Below, one piece after another: positions 9,588-18,729 of a stretch of 64,000 bases of DNA. Location of the stretch: positions 1 to 64,000 of the forward strand of contig DYJD01000013.1 in NCBI GenBank assembly GCA_020723325.1, in the 5' to 3' direction. Position 1 is the stretch's first letter, and every line of letters begins with the position of its first letter. A model generated the notes under the pieces. It did no database searches. It worked only from the letters and a program-made list of their open reading frames with translations, and had not been told where the DNA came from. This DNA comes from Desulfosudis oleivorans (GTDB lineage: Bacteria > Desulfobacterota > Desulfobacteria > Desulfobacterales > SURF-7). The translations under genes were made by a program, and so were the position numbers.

Positions 9588-9976
9588 TTTTCAGCCTCTT
9601 TTATCACCAGATTGAACTCGACATATTCCAGATCTTCAGCGAATTCCTCGCCAAATTCCAGATTGTCGGCATCATCGGCTTCATAGATCCAGTTGATAGC
9701 CACCTTGCGGCCTTGCTTGGCGGCATTGTCCAGCAGATCGAACAGGTTGATCAGGGTTTTGGAAGAACTGCTGTTGAAATAGATCAGGTCCACATTCACG
9801 GTCAGGGGCAGAGCATCTGGGCCGTCCAGATATTTCTTTACATATTCAAACATGGGTGCGTAAAATTCCACGGTGTTCTCCGGATAGGATTCCCCCTTGA
9901 TGAAAAGAAAGTGTTTTTCAGGCTCAAAGAAAATTTCGGGCGTATATTTCGTGGGTTCTATCTTGAGAGTTTCCAT
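9584..9976 (-). CDS. siaC: SiaC-like phospho-switch protein (DUF1987)
   Basis: Small 130-residue protein of the SiaC/DUF1987 family, which resembles anti-sigma-factor antagonists. In the Pseudomonas system it is phosphorylated by SiaB, dephosphorylated by SiaA, and in its unphosphorylated form activates the cyclase SiaD. Family landmarks are KGESYPEN near residue 30 and the phospho-site block LIYFNSSSSKTLINLFDLL at 65-83. From memory the Pseudomonas acceptor is a threonine in LNTSS; the aligned residue here is Ser69. The start is supported by TAGGAGG seven bases upstream. The gene lies 13 bases after the hybrid kinase gene and overlaps the cyclase gene by four. Confidence 0.87.
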   Translation of the reverse strand: METLKIEPTKYTPEIFFEPEKHFLFIKGESYPENTVEFYAPMFEYVKKYLDGPDALPLTVNVDLIYFNSSSSKTLINLFDLLDNAAKQGRKVAINWIYEADDADNLEFGEEFAEDLEYVEFNLVIKEAEK

Positions 9977-9989
9977 GCGGACCTCCTAA

Positions 9990-12929
9990 TTATACCAGCG
10001 CCTTTAAGGTGAAAAAGGAATATTGTTCGTTCATCCGGCGAATGTCATAGGTCAAGGGCCTGCTTGCCCGCCTGGCGATTTCAATCAAGCCCAGACCGGC
10101 GCCTTTACTGCTTTCGTGGGGTTCCACCCGCCGTTGCTCTTTGTAGTAAATCTTCAAATCTTCTTTGCTCATATCCTTCACGATTTCCAGTCTCCGCTGC
10201 AGCCCGGCCACTTTGGTGTTATGCACCCGGTTCCCGCTGATGACCGAGCAAAAACCTTTTTCAAGGCCTACGGCGATGATGCCCACACTGAGCTGGTCCG
10301 CCTCGTAAACGGAATTATCCACCGGATACTTTTCATCCGAATAGTGGATGATGTTCTGGACCTGCTCCACGAGAACGGAAAATACCCTTGAGCTGACGGA
10401 TTTGCCGGCCTCACCCAGCATCATTCTTTTTTTCAGGATATCTCCGATCTCCACCATCAATACTTGGGAGATCGGGCCGAAAAAGCAGAAAATCACCTTC
10501 TGCCGGTTCAAGCCTTCTTTGAAGTCGCAGAGCTCAGCCATCATGTTGTCTTCCCTCTGATTGGTGAACGCCTTCACGTCTCCCGATCTGTTGCCGATAA
10601 ACGGGGTGTCTTGGGCGCCATCACTACCTTCGCCTTCTGCCTGGGAGAGTTTCATGAGGCTGATAAAAAGCTTCAATTCCCGGCAGGCGCTTTCCAGCTC
10701 CGCCAGCCGGCTCAAACCGTCTTCCAGGTTGCCTGACTTGCCCAGGTCTTCAAGGGCGCGGGCAATATCGGCCAGCCTGCCCGCCGTCAGATTGGCGGCG
10801 CCGCCCTTGATGGCATGGGCCTCCCTGGCCACGATTTCAGCCCGGCCTTGGGCCAGGGCTTGCCGCAAAATTGAAATTTGTTCGTCCAATTTTGTCATAA
10901 AGCCCGCGGCCACTTCCCACAGGAAAGCCTGGTCGTTGTCGAATTCGGCAACGGCACGCTCCAAATCCATGGGCGCGGTGGTGGATTCCGGTGTGGATGT
11001 GGCCTGGGTTGCAATTGTTCGTCGGTCATTGCCGAAGGTCAGCCATTTTTCCATGATCTCGGCCAGGGTTTTCCGTTTCAGGGGTTTGGCCGCATAGTCA
11101 TCCGTTCCGGCGGCCAGGCATTTTTCGCGATCGCCTTTCATGGCATGGGCAGTCAAAGCGATGATGGGGATTCGTTCTATGGGCGGGCGGCCGTTTTTCA
11201 TGCCCTCCACCTGGCGCCGGCACTCCAGTTCCCGGATTTTTTTTGTGGCCTCATACCCATCCATTACCGGCATTTGCATGTCCATCAGGATCAAATCATA
11301 GTTCTTGCGGCGATAGGCATTGATGGCCTCCTGCCCGTTTTCCGCAAGATCCACTTGATAACCAAGGCTGACCAGATGGCGCGTGACCACTTGTTGATTG
11401 GTGGGATAATCCTCCACCAGCAGGATTTGTTTTTCCGCCCGGTAATCTTCGGCAATGGTATGGCGGGTGATCAGTCTCTCCACGGCGCCCTGGTCATCCA
11501 AACGTATCAGCTTCAACACCGAAAGAATGGCCTTTTTAAGCTCATCCCGCTTGATGGGTTTGACCAGATAGCCGTTGATTCCGATTTCCTTGCACAGGCG
11601 CCCTTCGCCCACAGCTCCTGCGGAAGTCAGGACAATGAGCGGAAGATCGCGGTGATTGGCTTTCAGCCGAACGGCTTTTGCAAAATCAAAGCCGCTCATG
11701 TCCGGCATCTGAAAATCGGTAAGGATCAGTTGAAAAGGGATACCGGCGGAGGCGCTTTGCTCCAGGATGGAAAGGGCCTCTCGGCCGCTGCTTGCTTCCG
11801 TTGACAGCGCACCCCAGGATTTCAGATAGGCGGTGATGATTTCGCGATTGGTCGGATTGTCGTCCACCAGGAGAATGCGATAATTCTGCAATTGAATTTC
11901 TTCCTGGGCAAAGAGCGTGTTGTCTTTTTGCTTCTGAAAGGTCAAATTGAACCAGAAAGTGCTGCCGGTGCCCGGAATGCTGTACAGTCCAATGGAGCCG
12001 CCCATGAGTTCCACCAGTTGTTTGGAAATGGTGGTTCCCAGCCCGGTGCCGCCGTATTTGCGGGTGGTGGACCCGTCGGCCTGGCGAAAGCTTTCAAAAA
12101 TGATATCCTGTTTGTCTTGGGGAATGCCGATGCCGGTGTCCGACACAGCCACATTGAATTCAATGGTATCCGGAAGATCCTGCAAGACGCTCACCTTCAG
12201 CACGACTTCGCCCTTATCGGTGAACTTCAGGGCATTTGACATGAGATTTCCCAGGACCTGGCGCAGCCGGCCGGGGTCACCCAGAATGCGGGTGGGAATA
12301 TCCGGTGGAATGAAATTCATGAACTCCAAACCTTTTTGGGCAGCCCGGCAGGCTACGGCGCCGGAGACATCCTCGATCAGCACCCGCAGGTCAAAGGGAA
12401 TGGTTTCTATTTCCATTTTGCCGGCTTCCATCTTGGAAAAATCAAGGACATTGTTGATGACTTCCAATAGTGAGCAGGCTTCCTTGTCAATGGTGAACAG
12501 GATATTTTTGTAGTGTTCATCCAGGGTCTGATCCAAGGTCTGGTCCAGGGCCAGTTCGGTCATGCCGATAATGCCGTTCAAGGGAGTACGGATCTCATGG
12601 CTCATGTTGGCCAGGAATTCGCTTTTGGCCTTGCTGGCCATCTTCGCGGCTGACAGGGCATTCACGAGTTCCGCTGTTCGTTCCTGCACTTTTATCTCCA
12701 GGGTTTCCTTGGCCTTTTCCACTTCTTCGATCATATCGTTCAGCCGGCGATGCTGGCGATCGTGAATGGAGATGAGGCGTTTGAACTGTTTCAACAGTTT
12801 CCGATAATCCAGCAGCAGCACCCCGAAGCCGTTTTTAAGCGCCTCCCGGCTGATTTCCTTCCCGTCGATAACGGCCTCCGCCTGTCGAATAGCGTCTTCC
12901 TCGTTTTGAAATAGGTTTTTATCCGGCAT
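9990..12929 (-). CDS. Hybrid histidine kinase fused to a SiaB-like kinase domain
   Basis: A 979-residue soluble multidomain protein. In order: helical stalk 1-85, HisKA with phospho-His111 in [12 protein letters not shown], HATPase about 215-335 (DTGIGIP and GGTGLG), receiver 1 with Asp405 ([11 protein letters not shown]), receiver 2 with Asp550 ([11 protein letters not shown]), and HPt with His705 (AHAIKGG). Last is a SiaB/DUF6272-like domain, 796-979. That domain has a second GHKL-type ATP site: [12 protein letters not shown] as N-box and [14 protein letters not shown] as G-box. There is no membrane or periplasmic sensor. I take the ATG at 12929, preceded by AAGAGGAG, rather than the codon 54 bases upstream. 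An in-frame ATG at 10544 has its own ribosome site and could give free SiaB as well. It lies 13 bases upstream of siaC. Confidence 0.88.
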   Translation of the reverse strand: MPDKNLFQNEEDAIRQAEAVIDGKEISREALKNGFGVLLLDYRKLLKQFKRLISIHDRQHRRLNDMIEEVEKAKETLEIKVQERTAELVNALSAAKMASKAKSEFLANMSHEIRTPLNGIIGMTELALDQTLDQTLDEHYKNILFTIDKEACSLLEVINNVLDFSKMEAGKMEIETIPFDLRVLIEDVSGAVACRAAQKGLEFMNFIPPDIPTRILGDPGRLRQVLGNLMSNALKFTDKGEVVLKVSVLQDLPDTIEFNVAVSDTGIGIPQDKQDIIFESFRQADGSTTRKYGGTGLGTTISKQLVELMGGSIGLYSIPGTGSTFWFNLTFQKQKDNTLFAQEEIQLQNYRILLVDDNPTNREIITAYLKSWGALSTEASSGREALSILEQSASAGIPFQLILTDFQMPDMSGFDFAKAVRLKANHRDLPLIVLTSAGAVGEGRLCKEIGINGYLVKPIKRDELKKAILSVLKLIRLDDQGAVERLITRHTIAEDYRAEKQILLVEDYPTNQQVVTRHLVSLGYQVDLAENGQEAINAYRRKNYDLILMDMQMPVMDGYEATKKIRELECRRQVEGMKNGRPPIERIPIIALTAHAMKGDREKCLAAGTDDYAAKPLKRKTLAEIMEKWLTFGNDRRTIATQATSTPESTTAPMDLERAVAEFDNDQAFLWEVAAGFMTKLDEQISILRQALAQGRAEIVAREAHAIKGGAANLTAGRLADIARALEDLGKSGNLEDGLSRLAELESACRELKLFISLMKLSQAEGEGSDGAQDTPFIGNRSGDVKAFTNQREDNMMAELCDFKEGLNRQKVIFCFFGPISQVLMVEIGDILKKRMMLGEAGKSVSSRVFSVLVEQVQNIIHYSDEKYPVDNSVYEADQLSVGIIAVGLEKGFCSVISGNRVHNTKVAGLQRRLEIVKDMSKEDLKIYYKEQRRVEPHESSKGAGLGLIEIARRASRPLTYDIRRMNEQYSFFTLKALV
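10551..10558 (-). promoter_or_regulatory. Possible internal ribosome binding site for a free SiaB-like protein
   Basis: The minus strand reads AGAGGGAA, then eight bases from GAGGG to two consecutive in-frame ATG codons (10544 and 10541). The codon at 10544 is residue 796 of the long fusion, exactly where the SiaB-like domain begins after a poorly conserved linker. Internal initiation would give a 184-residue protein, close to the size of stand-alone SiaB. Confidence 0.5.
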
Positions 12930-12983
12930 GGATGGGGCTCCTCTTCCAAATATTGCTATGATTTGGTTATTGTCTTCAAGCAT

Positions 12984-13070
12984 TAATAATTAGCAATTAA
13001 CAATTGATTGTTTAATATAAATTATTTTAATAATTAATAATCAATTGCTAATGAATAATTATTAACTTGG
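12984..13070. repeat. AT-rich dispersed repeat, two inverted copies
   Basis: The spacer between the first giant gene and the hybrid kinase gene holds AATTGTTAATTGCTAATTA-type units in both orientations. The rightmost copy (CTAATGAATAATTATTAAC) overlaps the stop of the giant gene. Related copies are at 18712-18740, at the end of the second giant gene, and at 32347-32384, between two kor genes. No coding potential. Confidence 0.7.
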
Positions 13071-16000
13071 TACCTGCGGCGCAAAGCCGATCACCGTGAT
13101 ATCATCCTGCTGTTCGTTGATGCCTTTGTGTTTTTTGAAGGCCTTCAGCAGTATCTCCTGCTGGTCTGCAAAAGACCTGTGAAAGTTTTCCTTCAGCAAT
13201 TCCTCAAAGCGCTCCCGGCCCAGACGCCGATGGCGCAAGCCGCCCAGTTGATCCACAAAACCATCCGTATACAGATATACCTGCATGCCTGGCCCGATGG
13301 GAACAGTATGGTTGGTAAAAGTGAATCCCAGGTCCGCAGAGGCATAGCCGATGCTCATGCGGTCCCCCTTGATGGTTTCAAAACTATTGCCCGCGGCAAT
13401 GACCACCGGCAAGCGCGCCCCGGCATAGGTTAAAAGCCTTTTGGACAGATCCACATGGCAGACGGCCGCATCCAGCCCGTCGTCCGAGGCGGCCCGGCCC
13501 GTATCCTGCTGCAGGGAAGTCTTCACGATGAAATTGAGGCGCTTCAACATTTCAGCCGGATCCTTGCAGCCCTCATCCTTCAGGATGGTCCGAAAACCCG
13601 AGGCCGCGATCATGGTCATGAAGGCCCCGGGCACCCCGTGGCCGGTGCAATCCATCACCGCCACGATGAAACCTTCCGCGGTCTGCTCCATATGGAAAAT
13701 ATCGCCGCCGATAATATCCTTGGGCTCATAAAGGAAAAAACTGTCGGGCAGCCAGGAGCGCACCCACTCCACATTGGGCAACAGGGCCTGCTGAATGGTC
13801 TTGGCATAGCGGATGCTCTCCAGCATGTGGCGGTTGACTTTCTCCACCTTTTTCAAGGTGGCCTTTAGCTCCAGGGTGCGCTCGGCCACCCGTCTTTCCA
13901 AATCGGCGTTGAGTTTGCGGATTTCCTCTTCGGCTTTTTTATGTTCGGTGATGTCCGACACCATGGAAAAGGCGCCGATCTGGCGATCTCCCTCAAACAG
14001 GGGCGTGGCCTTGAAAAGACACAGCACTTCCGTGCCGTCCGGCCGGCGGGCAAAGGTCTCGTAAGTTAATTTCTCGCCGCGCTGCAGGGCTTCCTTCTGG
14101 CGTTTGGCGTCGGCAATGCTTTTTTCGCCGCCGAATTCGAAAATATGGCGGCCGATGACATCTTCCCGCTTGCGCCCCAGAATCCGGCACATTTCCGGGT
14201 TCACATCCGTGGTATAGCCCCTGGCATCCACTACCCAGAAGCCTTCATTGGCGGTTTCCAGGATATTGCCCATGCGTTCCTGGGCCTGTTTGATGTCGGC
14301 GTAAAGCCCGGCGTTTTCCAGGGAGATGGCGGCCTGGGAGGCCAGCAGCTCCAGCACGCTGATGCGGCCGGGGGTAAAGGCCCCTTTGGCTTTGTTGTTT
14401 TCCAGATAGAGCAGGCCGGAAAGCCGGTTTTGGCGCACCACCGGCTGGCACAGAATGGAGCGCGGCCGTGTCCGCAGCACATAGGGATCGGAAACAAAAT
14501 CGCCCTGGCCGGCGGCATCGTCCAGCACTATGGAACGGCGGGTCTGGTAGACCAGGTTGATGAGGGGCTGGAGCAAATCCCTGCGCTGCATCAAGGGTTG
14601 CCGCTGCACCTGAATCTGCAGGCTGTCTTCATTGAAGGATGCGGCTGTTTCCATTACCGCCCCCTCGGCTTCGATGGTCAAGCCCTCGCCCTGCACGGAC
14701 ACAAAAAAGCCGCGCTCGGCGCCGGCGTTTTCCAGCACGGTCTTCATCAGACGCTTCAGCAGATTGTCCAGCACGATCTCCGTGGATATGGCCTGCAGGG
14801 CGTTCACCACCGTCAGATAATCCATTTGGTCCAGGCCGGTTCTTTCCGGACTATTCAAATCATCGGACTTTGACTCCGCCGGTTTGGGAAGCATTTCCCC
14901 ATGGCGTTGATAGAGCAGGCTCACCTTGGCATCCGCACCCCAGTCCTGGTACCACCTGATGCTCTCTTGCAGATAGATCTTGGCGATCTTTGGTTTTCCT
15001 CTTTCCAGGTAAAATTCGGCGGCGTATTGGTTGGCCAGGGCTGTATGGTGACGGTTTCCGTTCCGACCGGCCGATTCTATGGCTTGATCGTATAGGGCCA
15101 CCGCCTTGCCTTCATTGGCATTGATCCGCTCCATTTCGGCGCTCACCAAAAAATATTTATGGGCATAGTTTTGCGGACAGTTTTCCGCCCAGGTTTTCAG
15201 CATTTTTCTATATTTTTGCGCCTTGTGCAAAGCACGACGTTTGTCTTTTTCCTGACAGCCGATATTTTTTCGGATCAGCGCCAGGGTTGATAGAAAATAA
15301 AAATCCGGACCTACCGGCAGAGAAAAAGCGCCCATTATGTTTTGGCGGCATGCGGCGATATACTCAGCCGCCTTTTCATAATCCTCGAATAAAATACCCA
15401 GCCACAGTTTTTGCACGGCCTCCCAAAAAAACAGGGAAGGATTCTTCAGCTTACGCATCCGCTTTTCATCAAAATGGCTGCTGCTGAAATCGAACCGGTC
15501 CATGGCTTTGCCCCTCAGGCTGACAATCAGACCCAAGGTCAGGTGCATGACGAAACGCACATTGCTGCGGATGGGTTCAAGAAAAGCAATGGCCTGCCGG
15601 CATTGGTTTTCGAGGATTTCCAGTTTTTCGCCCTGAATAAAAATATTCCAGGTTGTCCAGGCCAGGATCAAGGCCACGAAATTGAAATCACCTGTGTCCA
15701 CGCCCTGTTGAAAACCCTGATCTAAAAAAGGGCGGATTTCATTAAAGGATTTGCGCCAGTGAAAAACGAATTGAGATGAAATTCCAAGAAGCTTGCCGGA
15801 GAAGCGCGGATCATAATAACGCTGATGGACCTGCAAGGCCAATTCTCCAAAAGCTTCTCCTTGGGCATATTTCCCTAAACCAGCGCATAGTAACATACCA
15901 TAACTGCAATAGCCCAGTGCCGAAGCCGGTGAATTTCCATATCCAATGGACAAGCGGACCATTTTCAGAACGATGAGGGCCAATAATTTCGGATTGCTGA

Positions 16001-18692
16001 AATAGGCGGAGTCCACCATCACGGCGATCATTTCCATAATTCGTATGGTTTTCGGATCCGTCATTGCCGGAAGATTCAGGAAATCATCTATTGTCATCCT
16101 TCGGCAAAGCAGCCGAACATGGATCATTTCCTTGAAGAGCAGATACTTCGAGGGGGTCTCTGGCAGAAATTCATCCAGACATTCCAGGCCTTTAAGTCCT
16201 TGTTGGATGGCTGCCTTACTCCAGACCCTGCCTGCATACAGCATCACTTTCCGATAATGGATTTCCGCTTTGGCCGAATCTGTCCCGGCCTTTTCCAGCA
16301 GTAGATTGAAAAAGCGTTCGGCCTCCTCATAATGGGCATTGGCGTATTCACATTCCGCCCGCTCTTGATGGATCTGAAAGGTCAGATCAAAACATTCCTC
16401 CCAGCAGGCCGGACCCAGCAGGGCCATACCGGTCTGGCTATATTTCAAGGCCGGCTCATACGCATTGGATTCCTTGGCGCGCTTGGCCGCGATGCGGTTC
16501 AATTCCGCCAGTTCGTAACGCTCTTCCGGCTTGATCAGCAAGTCCCGGGCAAGGTTAAGCTGATTGACGATGTAAAAGACTTTCTTCTCCTTTTCCCCAG
16601 GCTGAAGCCTGGATAGAAAAAGCCGGCCGATTTTCAAATGAAGCCCGGGCGCCCCACCCGCGGGAATCAGGGAATAGGCCGCTTCCTGAATGCGGTCATG
16701 CCGGAATACAAAAAGCGTATCCACGGCAATGAGTCCTTCTTCCATGGCGGCGGTCATGGACTGCATGATTTGATCAATGGGCTGCTCCATTACCGCTGAA
16801 AGGGTTTCCAAATCAAAGCGGTTTCCCACGCAGGCCCCGATTTTAAGAATCTCCTGGGTGTGAACCGCAAGCCCGGTGATCTTGCGGGCCAGCAGATCCA
16901 CCACATTGTCTGTGACTTGCAAGCCCTTGATCCGTTCCATATCCCAATGCCAGCCTTTTTCGGGATCCAATTGCAGCAGCTTGCCGTCATACAGGGATTT
17001 GATGAATTGATTCACAAAAAAGGGATTGCCATCGGTTTTGGCATGTACCAGGGATGCTAGGGGCTGGACAGCGGCCTGGTCGGTCTTGATGATTTCCAGC
17101 AGCAAGTCCCGGACATTTTCATGGTTTATGGGACCCAGAAAAATCTCGTGCAGCCGGCCTCCGTCCCGCACGATTTCCGCAAGGGTGCGCCGCAGGGGAT
17201 GGGCTTCGCCGACTTCGTTGTGGCGATAAGTGCCGATGATGAAAAGATAGCGGATGCTCTCGTCGGTGGTGAGGGTGCGGATGAGATTCAAACTGGCGGA
17301 ATCGGCCCATTGCAGATCATCCAGGAACAGCACCAGGGGATGCTGTTCCTGGGCAAACACTTTGGCGAAATTTTTAAACACCAGGTTGAAACGGTTTTGA
17401 CTTTCTTCCGGACCTAACCCGGGCACCGCGGCCTGAGGACCCAGCAGGATCTCGATATTGGGGAGCACATCCGCCATCACGCCGCCGTTGGGTCCCATGG
17501 CCGCCTGCAGGCGCTGTTTCCAAGTTTCGATGCGCGCCTTGTCCTCGGTGAGGATCTGCAGGATCAGCCCCTGAAAGGCCTGGATGATGGAACTATAAGG
17601 TACGTCCCGTCGAAATTGTTCATATTTGCCTGAAATGTAATAGCCCCGCTTGGCCACGATGGGTTTGTGAATTTCCAGGATCAAGGCGGATTTGCCGATT
17701 CCCGGATATCCGCAAACCAGCATCAGCGCCGAGGGTCCGCGGCCCACCTGCGCAAAAACCGCCATGAGTTGCTCAATTTCCTTTTCCCGGCCCACCAGTT
17801 TTTGGGGAATATTAAAGCGCATGGAAATATCCTTGCGCCCCAGCTCAAAGTCGGCGATATGGCCGAAGCGCCTGAAGCCCTCATGGCAGATGAGCAGATC
17901 GGCTTTCAGGCCAAAGCAATTCTGATAACGTTCCTCCGCGGTCTTGGCCAGCAACCGCATGATGATGCGGCTTACCGGGACAGGCACCGCCGGCTGAATT
18001 TCATGGGGCTCCTTGGGGGTCCGGGCGATGTGGGCATGGATCAGTTCCATGGGATCATCAAAGACAAAGGGCAGGCGGCCGGTGCTCATTTCATACAGGG
18101 TCACGCCCAGGGAGTACATGTCCGTACGGTAATCCACATTCCGGTTCATCCGGCCGGTTTGCTCCGGCGACATATACGGCAAGATCTGGGCGCCATAGGC
18201 AGGATCACTGATTTTACGGTTTTCGTGGGTCAACAGGGCGGTGACGCCGAAACCATGCAGCTTGATGGTGCGAGTGCCCGGCTGGATAAGAATATGGGCG
18301 GGTTTGACAGCCCGGTGCACCAGCCCTTCCTGGTGCAGCCGTCCCAGGGTCTCGGCCAACTGGATGGCGATTTCGAGAAATTCTCCGGTCTTAAGGGGAT
18401 GTGCGGCCAGGTGTTGTTTCAGGGAAATCCCCTGAAAATCCTCCAAAACCAGTTGCCAGACCTTGTCGGTTTTTTGAACGGCCCGGGTGGTTACAAGACC
18501 CGGAATGGTCAAGCAGCGGATGCGCTCGTATTCCTGTAAAAAACGGGCTTCCTCATCCCTGGAAATACCCCTGGCCTGAAGTTGATGAACAATCACCTCC
18601 TCGCCCGTGCTTTCATCATGGGCTTGAAAAACCAAGCGGTGCTCGGTCTCTTCCAGTTTTTTTATGGGTTGATAGAAGCGGGCAGCCATCAT
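13062..18692 (-). CDS. Giant sensor: pseudokinase - AAA ATPase - GAF - PAS - SpoIIE phosphatase (copy 1)
   Basis: A soluble protein of about 1876 residues. Residues 1-285 are a protein-kinase-like fold, but the catalytic loop is HRAVKPAH (126-133) instead of HRDxKPxN, DFG is replaced by GFG (147-149), and the ATP lysine is not evident, so it is probably a pseudokinase. An AAA_16/COG3899-type ATPase follows, with Walker A GYPGIGKSA (328-336) and Walker B LVLFLDDLQWAD (453-464). A long helical TPR-like region follows. Then come GAF (about 1290-1460), PAS (about 1474-1595), a coiled coil and a SpoIIE/PP2C phosphatase. The phosphatase keeps its acidic metal ligands (GGDIF, AVMDCTGHG, LYTDGF, QQDDITV). 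I infer that it dephosphorylates the SiaC-like protein. The start is uncertain (18692 or 18689, no good ribosome site). Confidence 0.85.
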   Translation of the reverse strand: MMAARFYQPIKKLEETEHRLVFQAHDESTGEEVIVHQLQARGISRDEEARFLQEYERIRCLTIPGLVTTRAVQKTDKVWQLVLEDFQGISLKQHLAAHPLKTGEFLEIAIQLAETLGRLHQEGLVHRAVKPAHILIQPGTRTIKLHGFGVTALLTHENRKISDPAYGAQILPYMSPEQTGRMNRNVDYRTDMYSLGVTLYEMSTGRLPFVFDDPMELIHAHIARTPKEPHEIQPAVPVPVSRIIMRLLAKTAEERYQNCFGLKADLLICHEGFRRFGHIADFELGRKDISMRFNIPQKLVGREKEIEQLMAVFAQVGRGPSALMLVCGYPGIGKSALILEIHKPIVAKRGYYISGKYEQFRRDVPYSSIIQAFQGLILQILTEDKARIETWKQRLQAAMGPNGGVMADVLPNIEILLGPQAAVPGLGPEESQNRFNLVFKNFAKVFAQEQHPLVLFLDDLQWADSASLNLIRTLTTDESIRYLFIIGTYRHNEVGEAHPLRRTLAEIVRDGGRLHEIFLGPINHENVRDLLLEIIKTDQAAVQPLASLVHAKTDGNPFFVNQFIKSLYDGKLLQLDPEKGWHWDMERIKGLQVTDNVVDLLARKITGLAVHTQEILKIGACVGNRFDLETLSAVMEQPIDQIMQSMTAAMEEGLIAVDTLFVFRHDRIQEAAYSLIPAGGAPGLHLKIGRLFLSRLQPGEKEKKVFYIVNQLNLARDLLIKPEERYELAELNRIAAKRAKESNAYEPALKYSQTGMALLGPACWEECFDLTFQIHQERAECEYANAHYEEAERFFNLLLEKAGTDSAKAEIHYRKVMLYAGRVWSKAAIQQGLKGLECLDEFLPETPSKYLLFKEMIHVRLLCRRMTIDDFLNLPAMTDPKTIRIMEMIAVMVDSAYFSNPKLLALIVLKMVRLSIGYGNSPASALGYCSYGMLLCAGLGKYAQGEAFGELALQVHQRYYDPRFSGKLLGISSQFVFHWRKSFNEIRPFLDQGFQQGVDTGDFNFVALILAWTTWNIFIQGEKLEILENQCRQAIAFLEPIRSNVRFVMHLTLGLIVSLRGKAMDRFDFSSSHFDEKRMRKLKNPSLFFWEAVQKLWLGILFEDYEKAAEYIAACRQNIMGAFSLPVGPDFYFLSTLALIRKNIGCQEKDKRRALHKAQKYRKMLKTWAENCPQNYAHKYFLVSAEMERINANEGKAVALYDQAIESAGRNGNRHHTALANQYAAEFYLERGKPKIAKIYLQESIRWYQDWGADAKVSLLYQRHGEMLPKPAESKSDDLNSPERTGLDQMDYLTVVNALQAISTEIVLDNLLKRLMKTVLENAGAERGFFVSVQGEGLTIEAEGAVMETAASFNEDSLQIQVQRQPLMQRRDLLQPLINLVYQTRRSIVLDDAAGQGDFVSDPYVLRTRPRSILCQPVVRQNRLSGLLYLENNKAKGAFTPGRISVLELLASQAAISLENAGLYADIKQAQERMGNILETANEGFWVVDARGYTTDVNPEMCRILGRKREDVIGRHIFEFGGEKSIADAKRQKEALQRGEKLTYETFARRPDGTEVLCLFKATPLFEGDRQIGAFSMVSDITEHKKAEEEIRKLNADLERRVAERTLELKATLKKVEKVNRHMLESIRYAKTIQQALLPNVEWVRSWLPDSFFLYEPKDIIGGDIFHMEQTAEGFIVAVMDCTGHGVPGAFMTMIAASGFRTILKDEGCKDPAEMLKRLNFIVKTSLQQDTGRAASDDGLDAAVCHVDLSKRLLTYAGARLPVVIAAGNSFETIKGDRMSIGYASADLGFTFTNHTVPIGPGMQVYLYTDGFVDQLGGLRHRRLGRERFEELLKENFHRSFADQQEILLKAFKKHKGINEQQDDITVIGFAPQVPS
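13077..14273 (-). repeat. 1197-bp tract identical to 18745-19941 (paralogue 3' end)
   Basis: By eye, every base from 13077 to 14273 matches the base 5668 positions further on. The flanking mismatches are at 13076 (G versus C) and 14274 (G versus A). The tract encodes the PAS domain, coiled coil and whole SpoIIE domain. Upstream of it the two genes are clearly homologous but diverged, increasingly so towards the middle. This suggests recent gene conversion or strong homogenisation of the output module. Confidence 0.85.
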
Positions 18693-18729
18693 GATTGATT
18701 CGACGCTTTCAATCGCTAATGAATAATTA

